Positions 1 to 9,522 of a stretch of 64,000 bases of DNA are shown one piece after another. A program made the translations under genes and the position numbers. Every line of letters begins with the position of its first letter. The stretch's first letter is position 1. The stretch is from Desulfosporosinus youngiae DSM 17734. GTDB lineage: Bacteria > Bacillota > Desulfitobacteriia > Desulfitobacteriales > Desulfitobacteriaceae. Location: positions 3,802,226 through 3,866,225 of the forward strand of contig NZ_CM001441.1 in the NCBI RefSeq assembly GCF_000244895.1, in the 5' to 3' direction. The notes below the pieces were generated by a model, which was given only the letters and a program-made list of their open reading frames with translations, was not told the origin of the DNA and did no database searches.

Positions 1-112
1 GCTGCAGAATAATCGGGATTGGTCTGCCTATACGTAATACCTGCTCATTTTTTCTCAGAATGAAAGAACTTCCCCCCGCAGGGAGCGGTTGTTTTTTGTT
101 TTGATAGAGTTC

Positions 113-143
113 AGCACAGGCAGGGAGATGTCTGTGCTTTTTT
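113..143 (+). terminator. Rho-independent terminator of a gene upstream of the window
   Basis: A 7-bp stem (AGCACAG / CTGTGCT) is followed directly by a run of T. It would end a plus-strand transcript entering from the left edge. The rest of 1-189 shows no gene. Confidence 0.6.
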
Positions 144-189
144 ATTTCTTCTTAATTTTTATAGTTCTTTTTACTAAAGGAGGATTTTA

Positions 190-1032
190 ATGAACAAGCA
201 AGTAACCTTTGAGCAAGTTTCACTGAACACTGAATGTTTTGGTAATCCGGATAACCCTGCAATTCTTTTAATTATGGGGGCGGCAAGTTCTATGATCTGG
301 TGGGAAACCCCTTTCTGCCAACTACTAGCTGATCAAGGATTCTTTGTCATCCGCTACGACAACCGGGATACGGGTAAATCCACTTCTTATCCTCCCGGCA
401 AGCCGGAATATACGTTCGAGGATTTGGCGGATGATGCAATCCGGGTACTGGATAGTTACACCGTAGAAAAGGCTGTTATTATGGGGATGTCTATGGGCGG
501 CATGCTGACCCAAATGATAGCCCTGCGCCATCCTGAACGTGTACGCGGTATTGTCCTGTTATCGTCCATGTATTTTGCAGCCGGTGCTGAAAATTTGCCC
601 TACTCCTCCGAGGAAGTTAACGAATTTTTTGCCTCATTCGGGCAAAATGAGCCGGAGAATGATCATGAACTTTTAGAATATGCAATCCGTCAATGGCGGG
701 TTACTAATAAAAGCAGCCGTCCCAAAGATGTGGAACACATCAGAGCTATGCTTAAGCTGGATATTGAAAGAGCGGCCAACTATGCCAGCCGCGTCAATCA
801 TTCTTATGCTCAGGTAACAGGTGACGAACTTGGCAGGATTGCTGAAATTCAAACTCCCGCCCTGGTTATTCACGGTACGGAGGATGTGGTCATTCCCTAT
901 ATCCACGGTGAAATGCTGGCGGGAACTATCCCGGATTCAGTCCTTTACACCATGGAAGGGGCAGGCCACGAACTTCATCCCCAGGATTATATACCGGTGG
1001 TCAAACAAATTGTCAGCCGGTTTGCACCGTAA
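190..1032 (+). CDS. Alpha/beta-fold hydrolase
   Basis: This 280-residue protein is a cytoplasmic serine hydrolase of the alpha/beta fold, resembling the methyl-esterase/MhpC-like group. The nucleophile elbow is GMSMGG with Ser101. A likely catalytic Asp232 lies in HGTED and His260 in GAGHE, which completes the triad. There is no signal peptide. The ATG follows a strong AAAGGAGG site, and the preceding terminator suggests a monocistronic unit. The gene converges on the iron-sulfur gene with only 5 bp between them. The substrate cannot be told from sequence; esterase, lactonase or haloperoxidase-like activity are all possible in this family. Confidence 0.88.
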   Translation: MNKQVTFEQVSLNTECFGNPDNPAILLIMGAASSMIWWETPFCQLLADQGFFVIRYDNRDTGKSTSYPPGKPEYTFEDLADDAIRVLDSYTVEKAVIMGMSMGGMLTQMIALRHPERVRGIVLLSSMYFAAGAENLPYSSEEVNEFFASFGQNEPENDHELLEYAIRQWRVTNKSSRPKDVEHIRAMLKLDIERAANYASRVNHSYAQVTGDELGRIAEIQTPALVIHGTEDVVIPYIHGEMLAGTIPDSVLYTMEGAGHELHPQDYIPVVKQIVSRFAP

Positions 1033-1037
1033 TCATT

Positions 1038-2315
1038 TTATAAAGCACTTTTATTTGACAATAATTTATCCAAATATATGGATTTAAACTGTTTACTAGC
1101 CAGTATCTGCTTTAAAGGCGGCAATTTAAGAATAACTCCAAGCACTGCTGCCATGGCACGATGATTGGCAAATGCCTGGTTATCAAATATGAGATTTTGG
1201 AGGGTTCCTTTTTCGATTGCTTGCAGTACAAATCTATGGGTACTATTCACCGGTGTAATGACTTGAACCTCTCGGCCTACTAATTCAATGGCATTTTTGG
1301 GACAACTTCGCACACATACACCACAGCCAAGGCATACCTCATTATCTACTTGTGCCGCCGCCTTACCCTCTTTGTTGTCTGGCCTGGAAATTGCTGATAC
1401 CGGGCATACCGTTTCACATTTACCGCATCCTACGCATTCTTCCGAAATCTTAGGTATGTAATTTGTCGTGGCCACCGGCTGCATTGGGCTGAATTTTCTT
1501 GCTGCTTGCAGGGCTTCACAACAACAACCGCAACAATTGCAAATAAATGCCGGGTCTTCACGAACATTTTCGCCTATTTGCACCAGATTAGCTGCATAAG
1601 AACGTTCTAAGACATCCATTGCCTCTTTCTTATCAATTAATCTCGCATGCTGCCCATGTTCTGCAAGAGAACGGGCAACATTTCCAAAGGTGAGGCAAAC
1701 ATCCAATGGAGCATTTATTGCACAGGGGTGGCCTGTATGTAACATCTTATGCCTGCAATAACAAGTTCCCAGGCCTATATGAGCTGCTTCCTCAATAATA
1801 TGGCTTGCTCTTTCATAATCCAGAATATGAATTGTCTTATCATTCGTCAAAATTGGCTCCTGCACATAAACCCGCCCAAGACGGGTCTCTGTTGCGAAAA
1901 ATAAGTCCTTAACAAAATCTTCTTCTACATTCATGTATTGATAATACAATTCACTTAAATATTTCTGATCAATGTCGCCCCTTGTACGCATCAAGGCAAA
2001 TTCAATAAATCCTGCCATTGGTGGCGGCATTACAAATTGACGTACTCCATTATAAAATGAATCCACAAGTAAGGCCTTCTGGCAAAGATGCTCTAAAAAA
2101 GCTTCCGCTTTCCCTTCACTGGTATTCCAGATTTTTGCTGCTTTCTTGGCAGTAAATGGACGAACCGGCAATAGCGCGACCCATTTGGCTTCAGTATCCG
2201 TATACAAAACTTGCAAAATATTATACAGGCTGTCCGATGGCGGAGCCCCTTGTGTAAACCAATTGATTCTTTCTTCTAAATTCTTATAGGCATCTTTACT
2301 TGTAATATGTCCCAT
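1038..2315 (-). CDS. 4Fe-4S dicluster (polyferredoxin-type) protein
   Basis: The 425-residue protein ends in a bacterial-type double [4Fe-4S] ferredoxin domain with two CxxCxxCxxxCP motifs (CVGCGKCETVCP and CLGCGVCVRSCP, about residues 295-350). Upstream are extra cysteine clusters, CNCCGCCC near 260 and CYCRHKMLHTGHPC near 185, which could bind further clusters. The first 130 residues contain no cluster motif and read like a winged-helix or alpha-helical domain. There is no signal peptide or membrane segment, so a soluble electron carrier or oxidoreductase partner is likely. It lies downstream of the molybdenum hydroxylase operon on the same strand, but a terminator and 440 bp separate them. 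The exact role is unknown. Confidence 0.8.
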   Translation of the reverse strand: MGHITSKDAYKNLEERINWFTQGAPPSDSLYNILQVLYTDTEAKWVALLPVRPFTAKKAAKIWNTSEGKAEAFLEHLCQKALLVDSFYNGVRQFVMPPPMAGFIEFALMRTRGDIDQKYLSELYYQYMNVEEDFVKDLFFATETRLGRVYVQEPILTNDKTIHILDYERASHIIEEAAHIGLGTCYCRHKMLHTGHPCAINAPLDVCLTFGNVARSLAEHGQHARLIDKKEAMDVLERSYAANLVQIGENVREDPAFICNCCGCCCEALQAARKFSPMQPVATTNYIPKISEECVGCGKCETVCPVSAISRPDNKEGKAAAQVDNEVCLGCGVCVRSCPKNAIELVGREVQVITPVNSTHRFVLQAIEKGTLQNLIFDNQAFANHRAMAAVLGVILKLPPLKQILASKQFKSIYLDKLLSNKSAL

Positions 2316-2501
2316 GGATTCACCTTCCTAATATTAAGTTCATGCCTTGAGGATACAAAAAGTATACCGCATTTCCTTTTACTATGCATAATCCTCCAAT
2401 TACGTGGTGATTAAGGGCCAATTGATTGCCCTAGAATTCAACACACTTTCTGGTAAACCCTTCTCCATTCCAATAAAAATAGCACTTTACTCCCATAATA
2501 T

Positions 2502-2534
2502 AAAAAGGGCCAGATCATCTCATTGATCTGGCTC
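2502..2534 (-). terminator. Terminator of the molybdenum hydroxylase operon
   Basis: Read on the minus strand, an 11-bp stem (GAGCCAGATCA / TGATCTGGCCC, one G-U pair) has a 6-nt loop and is followed by TTTTTA. It lies 220 bp after the last operon gene. The remainder of 2316-2753 holds no gene I can recognise. Confidence 0.75.
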
Positions 2535-2753
2535 TGAATCTTGTGACAAATTTGCTTGGTTCTGGGCAATCAGCTAATTAAGTCAACCTCCCTGCCTGCG
2601 CTGCCGCTAAGAACGAAAACACTGTTTTCGCCGTAGGACAGGGGCTTCCGGCCAGCTCAATTTCTTGTCCCACGCTATCTTCTTTGGTAGATAGCTCACC
2701 TTAGGGATACAAAGATTGACTACAGCCGGCAGCAGTATGCCTTCTATTACCTT

Positions 2754-5366
2754 TTAAGCCTTCGGCTTGCGATAATAGGTATTCTCCAAAGGATATTTAT
2801 ATCTGAATACCCCATCTTTTTTATAGTAGGCATTTTGACAGGCCGGAGCACCCATAACACACACGATTTCTCCAACCCCCTTAGCTCCGAATGCTATATC
2901 AGGGCCGTTTTTCCCAATCAAATGGACCTCGACAGGCGGCATTTGCTGTGCTTTAAAAAGCCCTAATGTACCAAGTTTTACTTGAGGAATCCCATCTTTT
3001 AAGGGAAAGTCTTCCGTTAAAGCATAGCCCAGCCCCATAGCTACACCACCTTCGACCTGACCGCAGACGGAAAGCGGATTGATTACTCTGCCCACGTCAT
3101 GAGCCGCAATAACTTTTACAACTTTCCCTTCTTTATCTATGATAAAAAGCTGGGTTGCATAGCCATAGGCTACATGGCTTACGGGATTAGGTTTTGGCGA
3201 ACCGATAGGATCGGTTTTAAACTCGAACTCTCCTATATATTCATTTCCTTCCAAATCCCCCAAGGAACTCCCTTTCTCCAAGTCAGCTTTTAATTTCAAG
3301 GATGATTGACGTGCCGCTTCTCCCGCAAAGACAGTTTGACGGGATGCCGTTGTTGTACCCGAGTCAGGAGTATATTTGGTGTCCGGATGTTCTACGACAA
3401 CCTGATTCGTCAGCAAGCCTGTTGTATCGCAAACCACCTGAGTCAAAACGGTCTGTACTCCTTGCCCGATGGCACCTGCTGAGGATCTGACATGTACTTT
3501 GCCATCAATTATTTTTAAATTGCAACGTCCAATATCACGAACACCTACTCCAACCCCTGCATTTTTCATAGCAGATGCGATGCCGACGAAGTAATCCGGA
3601 TCAGCTTCATACTTTTCAAACTCTTCTTTGACCGCTTCCAAGGTATCTACCATTGCCGAACCTTCATCCGCAATCTGTCCATTGGGCAGGGACTGACCGG
3701 GTCTGATGGCATTGCGATAACGGATCTCCCAGCCGGAAATACCGGCTTTTTCCGCAAGCTGATTGATGAGGCATTCGACGACTGCACAGGATTGGGTTAC
3801 TCCAAAGCCGCGAAAGGCACCGGCTGGAGGGTTATTTGTATAATAGGCATTTCCTTCAATATCGACATTTTGATAATTATAAGGACCACCGGCATGGGTA
3901 CAAGCTCTTTGCAGTACCGGGCCGCCCAGAGAAGCATAAGCGCCCGTATCGGAAATAATTCTTGCTTTCATCCCTTGCAATATACCATTTTCATCGCAGC
4001 CAATCTTACAATAAATTTCCATAGCATGGCGTTTGGGATGATAGTTTATACTCTCCTGGCGGCTAAAAGAAACGTTTACCGGTCGTTTTGTCAGATAGGC
4101 ACAAAGGGCAGCCTGATGCTGAACGCTCATATCTTCCTTGCCGCCAAATCCTCCTCCAACAACGGCACTTTGGATTCTGACTTTTTCCAAGGGCAGTCCG
4201 AGATAAGCACTGATTTCATGGAATTCATCATAAATTCCTTGCCCCCCTGTAATCACCTTAACACCATCTCCATCAGGAAGAGCAACCGCAGTTTCCGGTT
4301 CCATAAAGGCGTGTTCTGTTGGCGGCATATGAAAAGTACCTTCGACGACAAATTTAGCATTTTTAAGTGCAGTTTCCGCATCACCCCGTTTTACTTCTTC
4401 ATGGTCAAAAAGGTTATTTTCAGGAATGCGAAACTTCCCAAATTGCATAAATCCTTCACCATGAATTTGATGGGCACCCGGAATTTCAGCTTCTTGAGGC
4501 GTACAAATCGGTTTCAGTGGTTCGTATTGGACTTCTACAGCTTTTACAGCCGCGATCGCCTGTTCTCTCGTTTCGGCAACCACCATGGCCAGTGTATCCC
4601 CACAACACTTTGTTTGTTCTCCCACATCAATCATACCCGGCCAGTCCTGTGCCAAATGACCGATATATCTCTGGCCCGGAATATCTTTGGCCGTATAGAT
4701 GGCAACAACCCCCGGCATGATGAGGGCCTTGCTTATATCAATGGCCAGTATTTTGGCACGAGCAAATTTACTGAAGACATTCTTGCCATAAAGCATTCCG
4801 GGAAAGCTAAAATCATTAGCGTACATGGCCGTTCCCAGGGTTTTGGGAATAGCATCAACACGGCAGGTTTTCTCTCCTATCTTCCCGGTTTGGGCTATTT
4901 CAGGTACCTCCAGGTTTTCCCTTAGTATTTTTGCAGCTAAAAGAATCCCATCTTCAATTTTAGCGTAACCTGTACACCTGCAGATATTGGTGCGGATTGA
5001 TCGTTTTACATCCTCTCTGGTTGGATCAGGATTTTGGTCTATCAAAGATTTCCCGCTGATAACCATGCCCGGAATACAGAAGCCGCATTGTACAGCTCCG
5101 CTGACCGCGAAAGCATAGCCAAATACTTGTCTTTCTCTCTCTGTAAATCCCTCTATTGTTTGGACCTTTTTCCCACCCAATTTAGAAAGCTTTTGAATAC
5201 AAGCACGAGCTGTCTTGCCATCAACAATAACAGTACAAGTTCCGCAAACACCTTCTTGGCAGCCATTCTTTACTGAGGTTATTTTGAGTTTTTCACGCAA
5301 AAAATTCATCAAGCTCATATCGGTTTCCGATTGATAATCTTTTCCATTTACATTTACTATAAACAT
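2754..5366 (-). CDS. Selenium-dependent-type xanthine dehydrogenase / molybdenum hydroxylase with fused 2Fe-2S domain
   Basis: The 870-residue fusion has an N-terminal plant-type [2Fe-2S] domain (Cys36, Cys41, Cys44, Cys56), then a second [2Fe-2S] cluster domain with CGFC and CRCTGY (to about 160). A full molybdopterin-binding hydroxylase domain follows (about 175-870). Moco-pocket motifs are GGGFGGKED, AFRGFG and GAKGVGE, the last carrying the catalytic Glu. The length and domain fusion match the family annotated as selenium-dependent xanthine dehydrogenase; its selenium is a labile ligand, not selenocysteine, so no UGA is needed. No FAD domain is present, so electrons must leave through a partner, perhaps the FAD subunit in the same operon. 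It is the last gene of the operon, 208 bp after the 2Fe-2S subunit gene. Substrate is inferred to be a purine or N-heterocycle. Confidence 0.85.
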   Translation of the reverse strand: MFIVNVNGKDYQSETDMSLMNFLREKLKITSVKNGCQEGVCGTCTVIVDGKTARACIQKLSKLGGKKVQTIEGFTERERQVFGYAFAVSGAVQCGFCIPGMVISGKSLIDQNPDPTREDVKRSIRTNICRCTGYAKIEDGILLAAKILRENLEVPEIAQTGKIGEKTCRVDAIPKTLGTAMYANDFSFPGMLYGKNVFSKFARAKILAIDISKALIMPGVVAIYTAKDIPGQRYIGHLAQDWPGMIDVGEQTKCCGDTLAMVVAETREQAIAAVKAVEVQYEPLKPICTPQEAEIPGAHQIHGEGFMQFGKFRIPENNLFDHEEVKRGDAETALKNAKFVVEGTFHMPPTEHAFMEPETAVALPDGDGVKVITGGQGIYDEFHEISAYLGLPLEKVRIQSAVVGGGFGGKEDMSVQHQAALCAYLTKRPVNVSFSRQESINYHPKRHAMEIYCKIGCDENGILQGMKARIISDTGAYASLGGPVLQRACTHAGGPYNYQNVDIEGNAYYTNNPPAGAFRGFGVTQSCAVVECLINQLAEKAGISGWEIRYRNAIRPGQSLPNGQIADEGSAMVDTLEAVKEEFEKYEADPDYFVGIASAMKNAGVGVGVRDIGRCNLKIIDGKVHVRSSAGAIGQGVQTVLTQVVCDTTGLLTNQVVVEHPDTKYTPDSGTTTASRQTVFAGEAARQSSLKLKADLEKGSSLGDLEGNEYIGEFEFKTDPIGSPKPNPVSHVAYGYATQLFIIDKEGKVVKVIAAHDVGRVINPLSVCGQVEGGVAMGLGYALTEDFPLKDGIPQVKLGTLGLFKAQQMPPVEVHLIGKNGPDIAFGAKGVGEIVCVMGAPACQNAYYKKDGVFRYKYPLENTYYRKPKA

Positions 5367-5463
5367 TTTACTCCCGCTTTCTGACTATCAATTAGCCTGC
5401 AAATGTCTCTTGAGCATGAACATTAACTATTGGTGTTATTTATATATGTACCTGGATTCCTTT

Positions 5464-5508
5464 TAGCCAGTATAGCATCAACCATTACTTGGGGTGCTAT
5501 ACTGGCTA
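5464..5508. repeat. 14-bp perfect inverted repeat between operon genes
   Basis: Arms TAGCCAGTATAGCA and its exact complement are separated by a 17-nt loop, in the 208-bp gap between the 2Fe-2S subunit and the 870-residue hydroxylase. No U tract follows on either strand. It is more likely an RNA stability or processing hairpin, or a protein site, than a terminator. Confidence 0.6.
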
Positions 5509-5573
5509 TTGAAGGGGCGAAGGCATCATTCCTTCTAATAATTGTAGGCTTTTCAATTTCAAGAATGATTATA

Positions 5574-6065
5574 CTAGTCTAATTTACCAAGACGTCTGAG
5601 CATGGTTTTTTCTACCGCAGTAACAACATTTTCATATCCGGTGCATCGGCAAAGATGACCCGAAAGAAGCTTTCTTAATTGATCTCTGTTATATTCCTTA
5701 CCCGTTTCCAGTATTTCAACGGACGTCATAATAAATCCCGGAGTACAGAAGCCGCACTGGATAGCTGTTTCATCGATAAATGACTGCTGAATGTCGGAAA
5801 GCTCCCCATTAGGTCCCAGCAGACTTTCCAGGGTACGAATCTTCTTTCCTTCCGCCCAGACAGCCAGGTAAATACAAGAATTAAAGCATTCCCCATCGAT
5901 AAGCACGTTACAGGCTCCGCACTCCCCAACCTCACAGCCTTTTTTTACTGAGGTGAGGCGGTAATCGTTTCTCAGCATATCCGTCAGGGAAGCGCGGACA
6001 TCGACCATGGTTTCAACGTCCTTGCCGTTGATGTTGCATTTTACCAGTTTATATTGTGCAGACAT
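5574..6065 (-). CDS. Molybdenum hydroxylase, [2Fe-2S] small subunit
   Basis: The 163-residue subunit carries two [2Fe-2S] clusters: a plant-type set Cys44/Cys49/Cys52/Cys64, and a C-terminal CGFC ... CRCTGY set typical of xanthine dehydrogenase-family small subunits (XdhC/CoxS/NdhS). It relays electrons from Moco to the FAD subunit. Length is normal for the family. Its start shares one base with the stop of the FAD-subunit gene, so the two are translationally coupled. Together with its two upstream neighbours it forms a complete three-subunit hydroxylase. Confidence 0.9.
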   Translation of the reverse strand: MSAQYKLVKCNINGKDVETMVDVRASLTDMLRNDYRLTSVKKGCEVGECGACNVLIDGECFNSCIYLAVWAEGKKIRTLESLLGPNGELSDIQQSFIDETAIQCGFCTPGFIMTSVEILETGKEYNRDQLRKLLSGHLCRCTGYENVVTAVEKTMLRRLGKLD

Positions 6066-6946
6066 TAAATCTCACCTCCGGACAATCTGATGGCTTCGAT
6101 TAAACAGCGCTCTGCCAGTTCCACGGCAATGTGCTGACGGAATGCTTTGGAAGCACGCCAGCTGTCACGGGGATTGATATCCTCAAGCACGCCGGCAGCA
6201 AAGGCCTTCACTGTCTCACTGCAGACAGGCTGACCATTGGCTTTAACTTCCGCCGCAGGACAGCGCATGGGAACAGGACCGGCAACGCCATAAGCTATCC
6301 GGGCCTTGATGATGGTTTTTTTGTCCTCTGAAAGCTTAACATTGACTGAACAGCCTGTCGTTGCAATATCCATGGCATTTCTCATGGCATACTTGATATA
6401 GTGCCCTTTATAGCCTACGTAGCTTTCCTTCGGAATGATAATAGCCGTCTGGATTTCTCCCGCCCTGATATCTACAACACCTGCTTTAATGTAGAATTCC
6501 TTGATTGGAAGTCTTCTGACTCCTTCAGGGCCTGTGAGCTCGATAATTGCCTCCCAGGCATGCAGGGTGGAAGCGGAGTCTGCCGAGGTAACACCATTGC
6601 AGGTATTGCCGCCTATGGTGCCGATGTTCCGCACCTGAGGACCTCCGATCATATCGACAGCTTCACCAAGAACATTGATGTGTTTTTGAATGATTTCATG
6701 TTTGGTAATGTGGGAAAAGCTGGTTAAGGAGCCGATTCTGATGGCTTCATTCTCGTCAAGCCTGATTCCTCTCATTTCGTCAATCATATAGATACTGATT
6801 AATTCTTTGCCGGCACGTTTCCCTTCACGCATCTGGACCAAAACGTCACTGCCCCCTGCAATAATATCCGCTTCGGGGTGCGCAAGTCTTAATTCAACAG
6901 CTTCCCGGATGCTGCCGGCTTCATATAATGCTTTAATGTCGTACAT
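6065..6946 (-). CDS. Molybdenum hydroxylase, FAD-binding subunit
   Basis: The 293-residue protein belongs to the CoxM/XdhB FAD-binding family. The pyrophosphate-binding loop AGGSDVLVQ is near residue 33 and the second FAD motif IGGPQVRNIGTIGGN near 102-117. A C-terminal CO-dehydrogenase-flavoprotein-like domain occupies about 175-290. It receives electrons from the [2Fe-2S] subunit and passes them to NAD or another acceptor. It lies 65 bp downstream of the Moco subunit, in the same riboswitch-led operon. Confidence 0.9.
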   Translation of the reverse strand: MYDIKALYEAGSIREAVELRLAHPEADIIAGGSDVLVQMREGKRAGKELISIYMIDEMRGIRLDENEAIRIGSLTSFSHITKHEIIQKHINVLGEAVDMIGGPQVRNIGTIGGNTCNGVTSADSASTLHAWEAIIELTGPEGVRRLPIKEFYIKAGVVDIRAGEIQTAIIIPKESYVGYKGHYIKYAMRNAMDIATTGCSVNVKLSEDKKTIIKARIAYGVAGPVPMRCPAAEVKANGQPVCSETVKAFAAGVLEDINPRDSWRASKAFRQHIAVELAERCLIEAIRLSGGEI

Positions 6947-7011
6947 AATAACTCCTTTCAGGCCCGGGGTTTCCGGGCATTTCTGTGCACCATTGTCCTG
7001 TCAATTCGCTG

Positions 7012-9294
7012 TTAAATCAGTCCTTCTTCGCTAAAACGTTCAAAGAGAACATGAGGTGTCATGGGTGCTTTAAACATGCCGACACCTGTTGCATTTAAAA
7101 TAGCATTTCTAATGGCGGGGGCCACCGGACATACCGGAGGCTCGCCCAGAGCCTTTGTGCCAAAGGCGCTGGTAGGTTCATAATTCTCAACGAACTGTGC
7201 TGCAAGATCAGGGTGATCCATGGTTGTCGGCAGCTTATAGTCGAGAAGATTGTCATTGAGTGTCCGGCCTGACTTGGGATCGTACAGAAGCTGTTCCGAC
7301 AAAGCGTAGCCGATGCCCATACTCATCCCGCCATGAACTTGTGCTTCAGCAAGATCAGGGTTAATGAGCTGTCCGCAATCATGAACATTGATAATATCAA
7401 GTATCTTCACTTTGCATAATTTTATATCAACCTCCACATCCACAAAGCAGCAGCCAAAAGAGTAGGCATTGGACTTAATCTGGTAAGTGCTCTCTGCTGT
7501 CATATGCTGTGAATGGGTCAGACTATAAAGAGCTTCACAGGCCAGGTCTGCAATTGACATGAGAATTCTGCCATCCGTGGTGCGGACAATATGGTTGTCT
7601 GCTATTTCCAGGTTGAAGACAGGCATTCTTGTCAATTCGTGAGCATACTCGAGTATTTTGGCCTTTAGTATTTCAGCGGTCTGTCTGATTGCAAAACCCC
7701 CGACGTAGGTTTGCCTGGAGGCATATGAACCTGTACCAAAGGGTGTAACATCCGTGTCCTGACAGGATACAACATTAATTTTATCCATGGAGTAGCCTAA
7801 AATGTCTGCTGCCATCTGGGCGAAAACAGTATCGGCACCCTGACCTATTTCAGTTTCGCCTAACTGTATCTGGACTGAACCATCCTGATTAAGAACCATA
7901 CGACAGGAAGAGGATTCAAGACTGATTGGCCATACTGCTGTGTTATACCAAAAAACTGCACAGCCTATACCACGGCGGGTATCTCCTGTCTGATGCTTGT
8001 ATTCCTCGTATTTTCTATCATAGTCAATAGCCGCTTTTCCTTTTTCTATACATTGTCTAAAGCTGTCAAAATAGTTCTCATTTTTGGAGAATCCATCAAC
8101 ATAGCCCACGGGCATGAGATGCTTCAGCCTGTACTCCAGGGGATGGGCGCCGATTTTGCGTGCTATATCATCAATCTGGCTCTCCACAGGGAACATTGCC
8201 TGAGGGATGCCATATCCTCTCATGGCACCTGCAACAGTGCGGTTTGTGAATACGGTATAAGCATCGGCTTCAACATTGGGGCAGGGGTATAACTGGGGGA
8301 AGGCCCCCATGCCTTTGGCTGCAATACCATGTCCATGAGAAGCATAGGCACCCTGATTGGAGAAAGCTTCCAGCTTTCTGGCCACAATGGTTCCGTCAGG
8401 ACGTACCCAGGTAACTACGTGACTTCTGATGGCATGACGGACACGGTTGTTAGTAAAGGTTTCTTCTCTTGCCACATCAATCTTGACAAGTCTTCCTCCA
8501 ACCTGAGTTGAAAGGTAGGCGCACAAGGGTTCATATAGAGCATCCTGCTTGTTGCCGAAGCCACCGCCGATATAGGGCTTGACTACCCTGACCTTTCCCC
8601 AGGAAATACCAAGGGCCTGGCCAACAACCCGGCGGACGATGTGGGGAATCTGGGTTGAGGAAACAATATTAATCCTGCCATTTTCTTCATAAGCATAGCA
8701 GATATGATTCTCGATATGACAGTGCTGAACGGTAGGAGTATCGTACCAGTCATCAAACTTTATCAGTCCGGGTTCTTTAATGGCCTCCTGATAGTTGCCG
8801 ATTCTTAGATTGGTGTGGCCAAGAATGTTGTTAGGATAGTTTTCATGAAGCTGGGGAGCACCCTCCTTCATGGCCTCCTGAACATCGAGCACAATAGGGT
8901 ATTCCTCATAATCAACTTTAACCTTTCTGACTGCCTGCGCAGCAGCAATATCATTCTCAGCTATTACTGCTGCAACCTCTTCGCCATAGAATCTGACTCT
9001 GTCTGTCAGAAGAAGACGGTCAGCTACGTCCTGATGATGAGGATCGGTTGACCAGGGGTGTCCCGCCGTAGGGAAGTAATATTTAGGAACATCAAAGCAG
9101 GTGACGATTTTAACAACACCTTCGACTTTTTCCGCTTCAGAGATGTCAATTGATTTGACAAGACCATTAGCGATGGTGGAATGAACAAGCTTAACTACAA
9201 GTGCCTGGCTGTCACACAGGTCATCGGTATACTTGGTTCGTCCTGTTGCCTTGTCGAAAGCATCGACACGAGGAATACTTTTACCAATATTCAT
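7012..9294 (-). CDS. Molybdenum hydroxylase, molybdopterin-binding large subunit (xanthine dehydrogenase type)
   Basis: The 760-residue catalytic subunit has an aldehyde oxidase/xanthine dehydrogenase N-terminal domain (about 10-115) followed by the Moco domain. Motifs visible are GGGFGNKQD, AMRGYGIPQ, EIGQGADTV, and GTKALGEPPV with the catalytic Glu near residue 730. It is the first gene of the operon and lies behind the purine-fold riboswitch. The start ATG follows a GGAGG site. With the FAD and [2Fe-2S] subunits it forms a classical heterotrimer. Xanthine, hypoxanthine or another purine as substrate is inferred from the family plus the riboswitch; nicotinate-type substrates cannot be excluded by sequence alone. 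Confidence 0.88.
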   Translation of the reverse strand: MNIGKSIPRVDAFDKATGRTKYTDDLCDSQALVVKLVHSTIANGLVKSIDISEAEKVEGVVKIVTCFDVPKYYFPTAGHPWSTDPHHQDVADRLLLTDRVRFYGEEVAAVIAENDIAAAQAVRKVKVDYEEYPIVLDVQEAMKEGAPQLHENYPNNILGHTNLRIGNYQEAIKEPGLIKFDDWYDTPTVQHCHIENHICYAYEENGRINIVSSTQIPHIVRRVVGQALGISWGKVRVVKPYIGGGFGNKQDALYEPLCAYLSTQVGGRLVKIDVAREETFTNNRVRHAIRSHVVTWVRPDGTIVARKLEAFSNQGAYASHGHGIAAKGMGAFPQLYPCPNVEADAYTVFTNRTVAGAMRGYGIPQAMFPVESQIDDIARKIGAHPLEYRLKHLMPVGYVDGFSKNENYFDSFRQCIEKGKAAIDYDRKYEEYKHQTGDTRRGIGCAVFWYNTAVWPISLESSSCRMVLNQDGSVQIQLGETEIGQGADTVFAQMAADILGYSMDKINVVSCQDTDVTPFGTGSYASRQTYVGGFAIRQTAEILKAKILEYAHELTRMPVFNLEIADNHIVRTTDGRILMSIADLACEALYSLTHSQHMTAESTYQIKSNAYSFGCCFVDVEVDIKLCKVKILDIINVHDCGQLINPDLAEAQVHGGMSMGIGYALSEQLLYDPKSGRTLNDNLLDYKLPTTMDHPDLAAQFVENYEPTSAFGTKALGEPPVCPVAPAIRNAILNATGVGMFKAPMTPHVLFERFSEEGLI

Positions 9295-9522
9295 TACATC
9301 TACCTCCTAATTCCGCACGAGCGAAGAAAATCATAACTTAACATCATTTCGTTGTGAATCATTTCTCAAATCGTTACTTCTGCCTTTACTTGGTTTCTTT
9401 TTCCGCTCCATATTAAATTAAAGGGAAACTCATTTTTCACAGGATGTTAATTTCTTCTAATTGCATGTGTTTATCCTCATCTGCCTGATTAAATTCCTGT
9501 GGATGATCTTAAAAACAAAAAA

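Noticed and set aside
3792-4925. A 377-codon plus-strand frame opposite the 870-residue hydroxylase
   Set aside because: Antisense shadow of a strongly supported gene; no ribosome site and no protein-family features.
2754-5366. Selenocysteine insertion in the selenium-dependent-type hydroxylase
   Set aside because: The frame is open throughout, and this family uses a labile selenium ligand, not selenocysteine.
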